From positions 186,001 through 250,000 of the forward strand of contig NZ_CATYWO010000003.1 of the NCBI RefSeq assembly GCF_958405655.1: a stretch of 64,000 bases of DNA. The letters are read 5' to 3'. The stretch's first letter is position 1. Every line of letters starts with the position of its first letter. This document shows positions 34,020 through 44,989 of this stretch, piece by piece. Made by a program: the position numbers and the translations under genes. The notes under the pieces are model-generated. The model ran no database searches, was not told the DNA's origin, and saw only the letters and a list, made by a program, of their open reading frames with translations. The stretch is from Ralstonia condita (GTDB lineage Bacteria; Pseudomonadota; Gammaproteobacteria; Burkholderiales; Burkholderiaceae).

Positions 34020-34379
34020 ATGAAACGCCTGCCGATCATGCTGGTTCGCTGCCTTCCGGTGGCTGTGCTGTGCGCGCTGCTCGGTGCCTGTAACGGCTAC
34101 ATCAGCCTGGGCTCGCCCATCGGCAGCGCCTTCTCGATTGGCGGCACGTTGTCCGGGCTGCCCGGCGGCCAGTCGATCGTGTTGCTCAACAACGGCCGCG
34201 ATTCGCTCACGCTGGCGGCCAACGGCCCGTTCGTGTTTGGGGGGTTGGTGCCGTTCGACGACAGCTACCTGGTGACGATCAGCACGCAGCCCGCATCGGC
34301 CAACTGCGTGGTGACGAATGCCAGCGGCACGGTCAATGGGGACGTGAACAACGTGCAGGTGACGTGCCAGGCGCGTTGA
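34020..34379 (+). CDS. Small lipoprotein, function unknown
   Basis: Protein of 119 aa with lipobox LLGAC (Cys24). The mature part resembles a single small beta-sandwich: GTLSGLPGGQSIVLLNNGRDSLTLAANGPFVFG, then YLVTISTQP and NCVVTNASGTV, a pattern found in many Burkholderiales surface lipoproteins. Ribosome site AGGGGAG precedes the ATG, 14 bases after thiD. It is convergent with the Tla3 gene and not in the T6SS lipase operon, so I do not assign it as immunity. Confidence 0.7.
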   Translation: MKRLPIMLVRCLPVAVLCALLGACNGYISLGSPIGSAFSIGGTLSGLPGGQSIVLLNNGRDSLTLAANGPFVFGGLVPFDDSYLVTISTQPASANCVVTNASGTVNGDVNNVQVTCQAR

Positions 34380-34412
34380 ACCTATCTTGTAACCCCGCCA
34401 CGGAACGCCAGC

Positions 34413-35996
34413 CTAGTTCCTATCGGTCCGCTCCCCAAACCAAGCCCAATACGCCCGGTTCTCGCCTCGTGCGCGCGGCCAGTACGCCACCGGTGGCTTG
34501 GGTTGCCAGCCCGGCGGCGGCCCGATCAGCACTGCCCAGCTGTCGGTGGAATCTGCCACGCTGGTGACGACGGCACTCTTGCCGCTCTGGTCGGCATACG
34601 CCGCCGCAAACGCGGCATTGACGGCAAAGCTGGCTGCCCGCGCCGGCCCCTCCATGTGCTCCGCCACGCTATACACGTTGGCGATCTGGTCCAGGTCAGG
34701 CCACTGCTGGTGAATAGCGGCGCGCAACGGCCGCATCAAGGAAGTGACATTGTCGGCATGCTGCGGCACGTCGTAGTAGACCCGCTCGACCGGGTGCTGT
34801 TCTGAGGCCTGTGCTTGCACGGCTTGCATGAGCCCGGTCCACGCGCCGCCGGGGTTGGCCGCCTTGTTGCCAATGGCGCCTTGGTGTTGATGCGGGGTGT
34901 AGATCGAGGCCAGTGCTGTGTAGCCCCAGTCGGCGCTTGGGTGGCCGAGGATCAGCAGGGCGGTGTTCTCGTTGGTCTGCTCGCCCATGGGGTAGTTGGG
35001 CGCATCCACGTTCCATACCCACGCCAGCTTGTCGGGGTGTTGCGCCAGGAACTTGAGCGCGTCTTGCAGGTTGTAGAAGCCGACGTTGGTGTCGCCTGCC
35101 GACACCGTGACGTTGGGCAACTTGCCTTCTGGGTTGAGCAGCATGCTTTTGGCTTGGGCATCGCTTGCGATCTCGTGAAACACCAGCCGCCGCACCGCGA
35201 GCAGTGACAGGGTGCGCTCGCCAATAATCATTTCCGGAAAGACGCGCGTACCGCGTACGGTCCTACCCCTGTCGTCTTTGTGCAGGGTGACCCAGTAGTC
35301 GCGCATGCGTTCTTCGGCATGGGCGGCGTCGTAGGCCAGGATGCTGGGCGCGGGCATGCCCATAGCCTTTTGCTCTTCAAGAAGGTCTTTCTGTCCCGTA
35401 CTGGGGTGAGTGTCGTCAAGGTAGGTTGGCGTGTTCAACCACTCGCGCGGCAAGCCAAAGAACACGTTCGGGTCGAAGTAGTTAGGGCGGCTGGTACCCC
35501 GCTTGAGGGAATAGAAGTAGTTCGGGTTTTCCAAATAGTCGTTGAAAGTGAGCAGCGGGGCGGTAATCAATTTGCTCAATGCCGACTCGAATCTGTCGCG
35601 CTTTACATGTGGAAAATCCTCCAATCGTTCATGGCGCGACAAGCCGAGCGTCAGCTGCCCCACTGCATCGCCCAGCTTGAAGCGCTTCGCCTGCAGGTCG
35701 TCGTCATTGGGCTGTGCGAGCCCTTGCGCCCACAGCAGATTCCATTGAGTGGGGTAGCTTCGGCGCATCAGCGGGTTAAGCCATTGCACCCCAAGCAGAA
35801 CGGCGGCGGGGGTCTGGCCCTGATCACCTTGTTGTGCTTGCGCTTGCATGCGCGGCCAGGCGATGGGTTGGCGGTAGTAGGTTTTATTGGTGGGCATCTG
35901 GACTCCGGATTGACAGGCAGTAAGCAACAGGCAGGCGACGGCTAGCGCGTGGGTGGCAGCACGCCGATAAGCGATGAGATGAAATGAATCGCGCAT
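34413..35996 (-). CDS. Tla3-like T6SS lipase adaptor (DUF2875)
   Basis: Lipoprotein-type protein of 527 aa, lipobox LLTAC with Cys28. It resembles DUF2875 proteins, including Tla3 of Pseudomonas aeruginosa, which holds the toxic lipase Tle3 and helps load it on VgrG. Recognised segments: VRRLVFHEIASDAQAKSMLL, VTVSAGDTNVGFYNLQDAL, and the C-terminal WAVLIGPPPGWQPKPPVAYW. It lies nine bases after the Tle3 gene, as expected for a pair. A Tla3 should act in the cytoplasm, so the apparent lipobox is odd; see findings. Confidence 0.75.
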   Translation of the reverse strand: MRDSFHLIAYRRAATHALAVACLLLTACQSGVQMPTNKTYYRQPIAWPRMQAQAQQGDQGQTPAAVLLGVQWLNPLMRRSYPTQWNLLWAQGLAQPNDDDLQAKRFKLGDAVGQLTLGLSRHERLEDFPHVKRDRFESALSKLITAPLLTFNDYLENPNYFYSLKRGTSRPNYFDPNVFFGLPREWLNTPTYLDDTHPSTGQKDLLEEQKAMGMPAPSILAYDAAHAEERMRDYWVTLHKDDRGRTVRGTRVFPEMIIGERTLSLLAVRRLVFHEIASDAQAKSMLLNPEGKLPNVTVSAGDTNVGFYNLQDALKFLAQHPDKLAWVWNVDAPNYPMGEQTNENTALLILGHPSADWGYTALASIYTPHQHQGAIGNKAANPGGAWTGLMQAVQAQASEQHPVERVYYDVPQHADNVTSLMRPLRAAIHQQWPDLDQIANVYSVAEHMEGPARAASFAVNAAFAAAYADQSGKSAVVTSVADSTDSWAVLIGPPPGWQPKPPVAYWPRARGENRAYWAWFGERTDRN

Positions 35997-36005
35997 GTGG
36001 GTTCC

Positions 36006-38423
36006 TCAGGCGTAGCGTGGTCCGTCTGGCGACGTGTGGTACGCATCTAAGCGTCCGGGATTTCGCGCGTCGTCAATGCCAATAGCGCTGACAGCGCCCT
36101 TGATAGCCGCTAGGTTTTTGTGTTGCTTCAACGGGCCGTTGTCGTAGAGCGCTGCCTTCGTGCCGTAGTACGTGAACTCGCTGTCGTTCTTGGGATCGCG
36201 CGCCGGCGGGTATTCGTCCTTGTCTGCTGGCTCACACCACCGCCAATCCGCCATCCGCCGGAACTGGTTCATCAACAGCTCATCGAAGTGGCACAGCCCC
36301 ACGTCCACGTCATACGCGAGCACATGTTCGGCATGCATGGTGTTGGTGAGGATGGTGGAGTGGTTGGTGGCTTGCGCGTCTTCGCCGTCCTTCATCAGCG
36401 CCGTGCGCTCTTGCTGTTCGAAAGCGCCAAACGTGGTGCCGCGCAAGGTGTGGTGTTGTGCGGCGTTCATCTTCTTGACGTCGTCTTCCGCAAAGGGCAC
36501 GCCCTTTCTGAGGGACCCGTCGTCGTTGTAGAGTTCGCGCCGCGCGCGCTGGCGCACCCCGGCGTTCTGGTCGTAGCGCATGGCGGCTTCGCTGGTGGCA
36601 TTGCCGTAGCCGGACTTGCGTTGCTCGGCGTAGGGGTCGAACTGCCCTTCGGGGATGCGCCGCTTGCGGTTCAGCGCATCGCTGGCGGATTCCTTGTGCG
36701 CGTTGAAGGGGCCGACGGTGCGCACGCCATCCGGATGTGAGGCTTCGCCGGGCCGGGGCTCGCCGTGCGGCAGGTAGACGGCTTGGGGCACGATGCCGCC
36801 GCTGGGCACCTTGGGGGCATTGACTAGCACAGCCCAGTCATCCGCTGGGTCGGCATTGACGTTGGTGGCGCCCTTGATGGCTTGGCCGCCCCACATGATG
36901 GCTTGGATCGGAACGCCGGCAGCGCTGGCGAGAAGCTTGCCCCAAATGCTCTTGCGCGAATCGCCCCAGATTCTGGCGAAGGAAACACTCGCGGTGTCAG
37001 GGGACGGCGTCCAGAAGGTGGGCTTGGTGTTCCGCGGTTTGAAGGTGCCGGTGGTGTCATCCCAACCGCTGCCCTCATCGGCCGGCGTGGCGCCGATGGT
37101 GTCGTGCCAATAGCGGTAACGGTAGCCGGGTTCTGCCCCAACCTTGTACGGGGTGCCCGGCTTGGTCTGCGCCCAGACGCGTTGGAACAGAATGCCCTGA
37201 GCCCCGGTGGCTTGCACATCCTTGTCGTTCAAGCCAAGCCAGCCCATGCCTTGGACCGGTGAGACGGAGATGACGCGGTCATGCGGGCAGCAATAGAGGA
37301 AGGCGCGCCCCCGGGTCCGGTGGTCAGCGCTGTCCTGCGCGGCAGTGCGCGGGGTGTCGCCGTGCTTGGGGCACGCGTTGAATCCGAGCTGGTCCACGGC
37401 GTGGTGGCTGTAGTGCTGGGCCCGGGCCTGGAAGTGGCGCACGATGTCGAAGAAGCCCTTCAGGCCGGCAACGCGCGCGTCGTAGGTGACGCGGCCTGCG
37501 CCGTCAAATTGGCTGAAGTTGTCCAGGCGACTACCGCGCAGGCTGTAAGGCGGGTTGGCGAGGACGTAGGTGTCGGCCACGCCCCAACCTTTGGCGCCCG
37601 TTTCTTTGTTCGCTCCGAATTCAATATGGTTGGCGCCGAAGTAGGCAGAGGCCAAGCCCACCATGTTGCCCTGGCTATGGCAGACGACGGTGACGGGGCA
37701 ATCGCGTTCGAAGATGTCGCGGTGCAGCTCGCGGATGCGAGCGACCAGCTTGGCTAACCGCCAGGCGGCAAAGGCCTGGTAGTGGCGCGTGGGCGCGCTG
37801 TAGATTTGCCGGTCGCTGGTTTGCAGGTGCTGAAGTTCAAACAGACCGCCCAGGACTTCGCTGTCGGTGCCCTTGCCGAACAGATCCGGCAGAGCGGAGG
37901 CGCCATTGACGAACGGACCGCCGCCCCAGGCGTTTTTCTCGTCGAGCAGAATATTGCCGCCCACACTGGCAAGCTCGTTTCGAACGGTGCCGTCTTCCTG
38001 GACGACGTCTTCGCTGCCGGCTTTGTAGCCCCAGCGGAAGCGGATGACGGGGCTGGTGCCGCTACCCGGCTCAACGAAGGTGTTGGCTTTGAGGTCGTCC
38101 GATATATAGCCGTCTTCCGTCAGTTCGGCCGTGTATCGCATGGGGCGCAGCTTGCCGCTCTCCTTGGGGTAGGCGACCTGTTCGTCGTTGCGTTGCAGGC
38201 GGGCATTGAGCCCCTTGCAAAGGCCTTCCTCTGCGGCATCGAACCATTCGCCGGCGGAGTTGACGCCATGCACGAAGATGATGACGCCGGGCAGTGGTGC
38301 GGGATAGACAACCTTGCGGCATGGGCCGCCGGGCAGGGTGATGTCCGTCACCTTGATGCCGTAGAACGAGCGGCGGTGGGCGGTGACGGGAGTTTCGGGC
38401 AGAGCCTGTTCAGGGATAGTCAT
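36006..38423 (-). CDS. Tle3-family T6SS phospholipase effector
   Basis: Alpha/beta-hydrolase of 805 aa of the Tle3 (DUF3274) group of antibacterial T6SS lipases. The core strand VIIFVHGVNSAGEWF (residue ~50) and the nucleophile elbow VVCHSQGNMVGLA with Ser250 are clear. A later region (VGPFNAHKESASDALNRKR and HHTLRGTTFGAFEQQE) corresponds to the DUF3274 C-terminal half. No signal peptide. ATG 38423 was preferred over an in-frame upstream start because TIPEQALPETP follows naturally. Upstream there is no VgrG or PAAR gene, and no immunity gene is recognised. Confidence 0.82.
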   Translation of the reverse strand: MTIPEQALPETPVTAHRRSFYGIKVTDITLPGGPCRKVVYPAPLPGVIIFVHGVNSAGEWFDAAEEGLCKGLNARLQRNDEQVAYPKESGKLRPMRYTAELTEDGYISDDLKANTFVEPGSGTSPVIRFRWGYKAGSEDVVQEDGTVRNELASVGGNILLDEKNAWGGGPFVNGASALPDLFGKGTDSEVLGGLFELQHLQTSDRQIYSAPTRHYQAFAAWRLAKLVARIRELHRDIFERDCPVTVVCHSQGNMVGLASAYFGANHIEFGANKETGAKGWGVADTYVLANPPYSLRGSRLDNFSQFDGAGRVTYDARVAGLKGFFDIVRHFQARAQHYSHHAVDQLGFNACPKHGDTPRTAAQDSADHRTRGRAFLYCCPHDRVISVSPVQGMGWLGLNDKDVQATGAQGILFQRVWAQTKPGTPYKVGAEPGYRYRYWHDTIGATPADEGSGWDDTTGTFKPRNTKPTFWTPSPDTASVSFARIWGDSRKSIWGKLLASAAGVPIQAIMWGGQAIKGATNVNADPADDWAVLVNAPKVPSGGIVPQAVYLPHGEPRPGEASHPDGVRTVGPFNAHKESASDALNRKRRIPEGQFDPYAEQRKSGYGNATSEAAMRYDQNAGVRQRARRELYNDDGSLRKGVPFAEDDVKKMNAAQHHTLRGTTFGAFEQQERTALMKDGEDAQATNHSTILTNTMHAEHVLAYDVDVGLCHFDELLMNQFRRMADWRWCEPADKDEYPPARDPKNDSEFTYYGTKAALYDNGPLKQHKNLAAIKGAVSAIGIDDARNPGRLDAYHTSPDGPRYA

Positions 38424-38544
38424 CGTGCTGGACCTCAGGGTGGAAGATGCAAACGCACACAGATCCACCAGTGTCGGAGCGTCTCGCACGAAATCGACGA
38501 GACTCAACACTCTTTGACGTCATCGCCTCCGAGGCCCGCACGAG

Positions 38545-38578
38545 AAAAAAAAGCGCGGCTCTCGTCCGCGCTTTTTTC
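38545..38578. terminator. Bidirectional terminator / hairpin upstream of Tle3
   Basis: Run of A, stem AAGCGCGG / CCGCGCTT with loop CTCTCGT, then T-run. It is 16 bases before the VOC stop on the minus strand, so it terminates the VOC gene leftward and can act rightward as well. It insulates the lipase pair from the VOC gene. Confidence 0.85.
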
Positions 38579-38594
38579 TTTGCGTCACCGATAT

Positions 38595-39071
38595 TCAAGC
38601 CGATGCCGCCTGCTCCTTCGTCCACTTCTCCATGCGCTTGGCCATCTCATCGGGCGCCACGTCTTCGACATGCGTGGATACGGTCCACACGTGGCCGAAC
38701 GGGTCTTTAAGCGTGCCGGAGCGATCGCCGTAGAACTGGTCCACCACCGGGCGCACCTCGGTGCCGCCCGCTTGGATGGCATTGGCAAAGACGATGTCGA
38801 CGTTCGGCACGTAGACCATCAGCCCGATCGACGTGCTCTGCAGTGTGTCGGGGCTGGCGCAGACCATGTTGGGCACCTCATCGGCCAGCATGATGGGCGA
38901 ATTGCCGATACGGATTTCGGCGTGCGCGATGGTGCCATTAGGACCGTTCATGCGCATGATCTCGGTGGCGCCGAAGGCCTGCTTGTAGAAGTCGATGGCG
39001 CGCGTGGCGCCTTGGATGCTGAGGTATAGGGTGACGCTGTGGTAACCCTCGGGGATGGGCTGGACCGCCAT
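38595..39071 (-). CDS. PhnB-like VOC family protein
   Basis: Glyoxalase/VOC superfamily protein of 158 aa. PhnB-type features: GYHSVTLYLSIQGATRAIDFYKQAFGATEIMRM (split here: residues ~8-40), IRIGNSPIMLADEVP, and the C-terminal YGDRSGTLKDPFGHVWTVSTHVEDV. These proteins bind a metal in paired beta-alpha-beta modules, but the reaction of most PhnB-like members is unknown. ATG 39071 has AGGAGACA upstream. Closed by the terminator at 38545-38578. Confidence 0.9.
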   Translation of the reverse strand: MAVQPIPEGYHSVTLYLSIQGATRAIDFYKQAFGATEIMRMNGPNGTIAHAEIRIGNSPIMLADEVPNMVCASPDTLQSTSIGLMVYVPNVDIVFANAIQAGGTEVRPVVDQFYGDRSGTLKDPFGHVWTVSTHVEDVAPDEMAKRMEKWTKEQAASA

Positions 39072-39196
39072 GTCTTGTCTCCTGCAGCGTGTGTTGGAAA
39101 GCCGCTGCGGCAACAACCGCAGCGGCGCACGAACAGGATAGGTCAGCAAAAACCCGGGTGGGCGACGCAAGCGCACAGACGTGCGGCTGACGATGC

Positions 39197-40351
39197 TTAC
39201 GCGCGCACGTGCGCCGCGAACGTCGCTTGCAATGCGTCCACCGCCGCCGACACATCGGCCGCCTGGTTGATGGCGCGCACCACGGCCACGCTGCCCACGC
39301 CGGATTCCAGCACGCGCGGCATCGCTGCCAGATCGATCCCGCCAATGGCGACCAGCGGCGGGGCCGGCACGCGCGTGCGCATGGCAGCCGCGTAGGCGAA
39401 CAAGCGACCGAGGCCCTGCGGCACGGTCGGCATGGTCTTGGTGGGCGTGGCGAACACGGCGCCCAGTGCAAGGTAGCTCGGGTTCAGCGGCGCGACGCGC
39501 AGCATTTCGGCAAAGCCGTGCGTGCTGATGCCAAGGCGCAAACCGGCCGAGCGAATCGCCACCAGGTCGGCATCGTCAATGTCTTCCTGGCCAAGGTGAA
39601 TGCCGTAGATGCCGCTCTTGGGCACCTGCGCGTGCACATCCAGCGTGACTTGCCAGTGGTCGTTGATGAACAGGCGCGTGGCGCTGCCGCGTGCGGCGGC
39701 TTCTGCGCGGCGCACCTGGTCCACCACGGCCCGCGCGTCGTCCGACTTGAAGCGCAGTTGTACGGTCGGCACCTTGAGCGCGACGAGGCGCGCTACCCAT
39801 TCGGCATCCGGCACGACGGCGTACATACCGAGTTGCCTCGGGCACGGCGCAAAGGCGAGGTCCGCCGCGGTCGGGCACGGCAACGCTGGTTCGACCACGC
39901 GTGGCAGGGCATCGAATTGCGTGGGCCACGCGAGGACATCGGCATTCGCTTCGGCGATCCACGCGCGCGCCACGCACAGCGCATCGCGCGGCTCGAATGC
40001 CAGCGCGAGCGCCGCACCGAACACGGCGACAAAGCGAGCGTCAAGCGCATCGCCTGCTGCTGCAGAGGTGAAGCGATACGTGCCGAGGCGATCATGCACG
40101 GTGTCGATGCGCTGATCGCGTTCCACTGCCGTCAGCACAACGGCCGCACCAACGGAGCGAGCGCGTTCGGCCTGCGCGGCATCGGTGGTCAGCAGAACAG
40201 TGTTGGGAGTAGTGGCTTCGTCAGCACGATCGGTCACGCTCCAGGCGTGCGGCGCGCGACCGAAGGCTTCCACATGGCGATCGATGATCCGTGCGGCAAG
40301 CGCAGCCGCTTCCGGCCACGTGGCGGAGAAACGCAAGGCAGACAGGCTCAT
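39197..40351 (-). CDS. thiE: Thiamine-phosphate synthase with extra N-terminal region
   Basis: Joins HMP-PP and thiazole phosphate to thiamine phosphate. The ThiE barrel is residues ~175-384 (GMYAVVPDAEWVARLVALK, RLFINDHWQVTLD, GIHLGQEDI, LGAVFATPTKTM, VAIGGIDLAAMP). The first ~170 residues are extra relative to the 210-aa standard enzyme; they resemble a degraded kinase-like piece (YRFTSAAAGDALDARFVAVFGAALA, similar in shape to the end of ThiD). Last gene of the thiC-O-S-G-E operon, 99 bases after thiG. Confidence 0.9.
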   Translation of the reverse strand: MSLSALRFSATWPEAAALAARIIDRHVEAFGRAPHAWSVTDRADEATTPNTVLLTTDAAQAERARSVGAAVVLTAVERDQRIDTVHDRLGTYRFTSAAAGDALDARFVAVFGAALALAFEPRDALCVARAWIAEANADVLAWPTQFDALPRVVEPALPCPTAADLAFAPCPRQLGMYAVVPDAEWVARLVALKVPTVQLRFKSDDARAVVDQVRRAEAAARGSATRLFINDHWQVTLDVHAQVPKSGIYGIHLGQEDIDDADLVAIRSAGLRLGISTHGFAEMLRVAPLNPSYLALGAVFATPTKTMPTVPQGLGRLFAYAAAMRTRVPAPPLVAIGGIDLAAMPRVLESGVGSVAVVRAINQAADVSAAVDALQATFAAHVRA

Positions 40352-40450
40352 GCGACCACCTCAGTCTCGTTATCGTTCATCAAACTGCATCGGCATCGGT
40401 GGTGGATCATATTCGCGGACGTGCGCCTCCCCGCTGCGCGGGGGCCCTGC

Positions 40451-41287
40451 TTACTGCTCATACGTCCTTCGCTCTTCCGCATGCCAGAACGGCAAACCCA
40501 CAACCGGCGTGCTCGCCTGCGCGACATCACGCTCAGGCATCGGGCCGGACAAGCGCGCAAGGCGACCGGCCTGCGTGGCCATCGCAAACGCCTGCGCCAT
40601 CGCCACCGGGTCGCCCGCTTGCGCGACAGCGGTGTTCAGCAGCACGGCGTCGTAGCCCCATTCCATCACTTGCGTGGCGTGCGACGGCACACCCAGGCCC
40701 GCATCGACGATCAGCGGCACGTTGGGCATGCGTTCGCGCAGCAGGCGCAGGCCGTATGGGTTGGTGGGCCCGCGGCCGGTGCCGATGGGCGCGGCCCACG
40801 GCATCAGCGCCTGACAGCCGACGTCGAGCAGGCGACGGCACAGCACAAGGTCTTCGGTGCAGTACGGCAGCACCTTGAAGCCGTCGCGGATGAGGCGTTC
40901 GGCCGCAGCGGGCAGCGCGAGCGTATCGGGCTGCAGCGTGTAGTCATCGCCGATGACTTCGAGCTTGATCCAGTCGGTCTCGAACACCTCACGCGACATC
41001 TGCGCGAGGGTATAAGCCTCGTCGGCGGAATAGCAGCCGGCGGTGTTCGGCAGCACGGGCACGCCGAGGTCGCGCAGCATCTTCCAGAAGCCGGCACCGC
41101 CCTCGGGCGAGCCCGCGCTCTGGCGGCGCAGCGCCACCGTCAGCATGGCCGGGTTGGACACGCGCACCGCGTCTTCCAGCGCTTGCGGCGACGGATACCG
41201 CGCGGTGCCGAGCAGCAGGCGCGAGGCGAAGGTCTCGTCGTAGAGGCGCAGCGGGTCCGCCACGGCGGAAAGGTTCGTAGTGGTCAT
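40451..41287 (-). CDS. thiG: Thiazole synthase
   Basis: Condenses deoxyxylulose phosphate, dehydroglycine and ThiS-thiocarboxylate to the thiazole phosphate. The 278-aa barrel has ASRLLLGTARYPSPQALEDAV, the Schiff-base lysine region DWIKLEVIGDD, MPWAAPIGTGRG and VDAGLGVPSHATQVMEWG. The start is nine bases after thiS, as expected for the physical partners ThiS and ThiG. Confidence 0.96.
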   Translation of the reverse strand: MTTTNLSAVADPLRLYDETFASRLLLGTARYPSPQALEDAVRVSNPAMLTVALRRQSAGSPEGGAGFWKMLRDLGVPVLPNTAGCYSADEAYTLAQMSREVFETDWIKLEVIGDDYTLQPDTLALPAAAERLIRDGFKVLPYCTEDLVLCRRLLDVGCQALMPWAAPIGTGRGPTNPYGLRLLRERMPNVPLIVDAGLGVPSHATQVMEWGYDAVLLNTAVAQAGDPVAMAQAFAMATQAGRLARLSGPMPERDVAQASTPVVGLPFWHAEERRTYEQ

Positions 41288-41296
41288 CGAAGACTC

Positions 41297-41512
41297 CTAG
41301 CCGCCCACGACGGGCTGCACGAGCGCAATGCGGTCGCCCGCGTTGAGCGCGTGCTGAGCATGGCGCGCCTTGGGCACAAAGTCGCCATTCACCGATGCGG
41401 CAAACGGCGGCGCAATTTGCAATTGCGGCGCAGCAGCACCAATGGCATCGGCCAGCGTGCTGCCCGCAGGCAGCGCGAGCGACAGGTCGTTGAGGGTGAC
41501 GTTCAGCGTCAT
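41297..41512 (-). CDS. thiS: Sulfur carrier protein ThiS
   Basis: Ubiquitin-like sulfur carrier of 71 aa ending in the required diglycine (LVQPVVGG), which is adenylated and thiocarboxylated. The start MTLNVTLNDLSLALP overlaps the thiO stop (41509) by four bases. A longer in-frame reading upstream is rejected because it runs through thiO and is not conserved. Confidence 0.95.
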   Translation of the reverse strand: MTLNVTLNDLSLALPAGSTLADAIGAAAPQLQIAPPFAASVNGDFVPKARHAQHALNAGDRIALVQPVVGG

Positions 41513-42651
41513 GACAAAACAGGTTCGGGGGATGCGGCGGCGAACAGCGCGGGCCATTCGCAGTCGTCCGTATCGAAGGCACAGCCGTCCAGCACATCGC
41601 ACGCCGCTGCCACCGCGGCTTGGGTGACGGCGGGCGCGATCATGTAGCCGTGCCGGTACAGGCCATTGACCGACAACGTGCCAGCGCCGTCCCAGCGGAT
41701 GGCCGGACGGTGGTCGGGCAGCGTAGGGCGGCACTGCGTGTTCAGCTCCAGCACGCGCGCCTCGCCAAACGCGGGGTGCACAGCGTAGGCAGCAGAGAGC
41801 AATTCCAGCGTGGAGCGCACGCTGGCCGGCGACATGTCGTCGGATTCCAGCTCGGTCGCACCGATCACGTAGACGTTGCCCGGCTTGGGCGCGATGTACA
41901 GCGGGTAGCGCGGATGCAGCATGCGCACCGGCCGCGTGAGCGACACATCCGGCGCATGGATGCGCGCTACTTCGCCACGCAGGCCACGCAAGCGCGGCCA
42001 CTGCGGCTTGGCACCGAGACCACGGCAATCAAGCACGAGGCGCGCGCCAAGCCCTGCAGCGGCCAGCGCCTCGGGGCTCGGATCAGCAACCTCCGTGTTC
42101 CAGCGCAATTGCACGCCCAGCGCTTCCAGCTCGGTCGCCAGCGCATCCAACACGCCGCGCGGGTCAAGCTGACCTTCGCCCGCCAGATACAGGCCCTGCG
42201 TGAAGCGTTGTGCGAGCAGCGGCTCGAGCTGGGCAATGCCGGATGCGTCTACGGCGCGCAGATCGGCGGCCACGCGCTCGGGCGGCGCGGCATTGCGCAC
42301 GTGGTTGGCAAACAGCGATGCCTCACCACGGTCTGCCGCGTGCCACACCACCAGCGTGCCGGCCTCCTGGAAGAACACCGGCGTGCGCAGCTTGGGCAGC
42401 CAATCGCGCCACAGCGCCAGGCTTGCCAACCCCAAATCGACGACGAAACGATCGGCCACGGCGGCTTCGGCCAACGGCGCCAGCATGGCTGCAGCTACAT
42501 ACGCGGCGGCACCGCTGCCATCACGCGCGCCGCGCTCCACCACGGCAATGCGCGCGGGGGGCACCCCCGTTTGCGCAAGTTGCCAGGCACACAGGCGGCC
42601 AGCGAGGCCGCCACCGAGGATCGTTACGTCGAATGAAGTTGAGGTTGGCAT
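41509..42651 (-). CDS. thiO: Glycine oxidase ThiO
   Basis: FAD enzyme that oxidises glycine to dehydroglycine for thiazole formation under aerobic conditions. The 380-aa protein has the dinucleotide motif VTILGGGLAGRLCAWQLA, VERGARDGSGAAAYVAAAMLAP, and the late NVYVIGATELESDD and NGLYRHGYMIAPAV. Located between thiC and thiS, replacing ThiH of anaerobic pathways. Confidence 0.93.
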   Translation of the reverse strand: MPTSTSFDVTILGGGLAGRLCAWQLAQTGVPPARIAVVERGARDGSGAAAYVAAAMLAPLAEAAVADRFVVDLGLASLALWRDWLPKLRTPVFFQEAGTLVVWHAADRGEASLFANHVRNAAPPERVAADLRAVDASGIAQLEPLLAQRFTQGLYLAGEGQLDPRGVLDALATELEALGVQLRWNTEVADPSPEALAAAGLGARLVLDCRGLGAKPQWPRLRGLRGEVARIHAPDVSLTRPVRMLHPRYPLYIAPKPGNVYVIGATELESDDMSPASVRSTLELLSAAYAVHPAFGEARVLELNTQCRPTLPDHRPAIRWDGAGTLSVNGLYRHGYMIAPAVTQAAVAAACDVLDGCAFDTDDCEWPALFAAASPEPVLS

Positions 42652-42665
42652 TGCACCGGTTGTGG

Positions 42666-44573
<1,908 letters not shown>

Positions 44574-44687
44574 GGTCTCGTCCTAGATTCTGTGGCCTGG
44601 TGGAGCAGGCAGTGGACGAAACCGGGAGAGGTGGCGTGGCCCGAAGAACTGAGGGGGTGGCTGCCAGAGACTACGCGGTGTTCTGAA

Positions 44688-44767
44688 ACTTCCCACGCCG
44701 GTACGAACCGGATCGGGTGCGAAGGGACTCTCTCAGCCGCACGGCCCATCCGTACGGCACCCCTGTT
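44688..44767 (-). ncRNA. TPP riboswitch (THI element) before thiC
   Basis: Reading leftward: ACAGGGGTGCC, then GGCTGAGAGAG, a CCCTTCGCACCCGATCCGG core and GTACCGGCGTGGGAAG. These match the conserved THI-box pieces (GGGGTGC, CTGAGA, the pyrophosphate-sensing ACCC-GATCCGG strand and GCGTGGGAAG). TPP binding should shut off thiC-O-S-G-E. A -10 like TTAAAT (44785-44790, minus strand) lies just upstream. The remaining ~220 bases to the next gene show nothing else. Confidence 0.93.
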
Positions 44768-44989
44768 TCATCCAACGAGGCTGAATTTAAGCACAGGGCC
44801 GCCGGCGTTGCCAGCACGAAAACCAGTGACGTGACGGTTGGCCGGTCATTTCAGTCCAAACCGCCACGCAATGTGCGGCGGCGCGCACCGGCACGGCCGG
44901 CCTTGATCTTGCGCAACCCCATCGCGTTTCACCTATGCGACGCTCAATCCCTTTTCTATTGCATTGCGGCACGGCCGCTGGGAGTTGTC

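Noticed and set aside
34020..34379. Small lipoprotein as Tle3 immunity
   Set aside because: It is on the opposite strand, directly after thiD with its own ribosome site, and is not part of the lipase operon.
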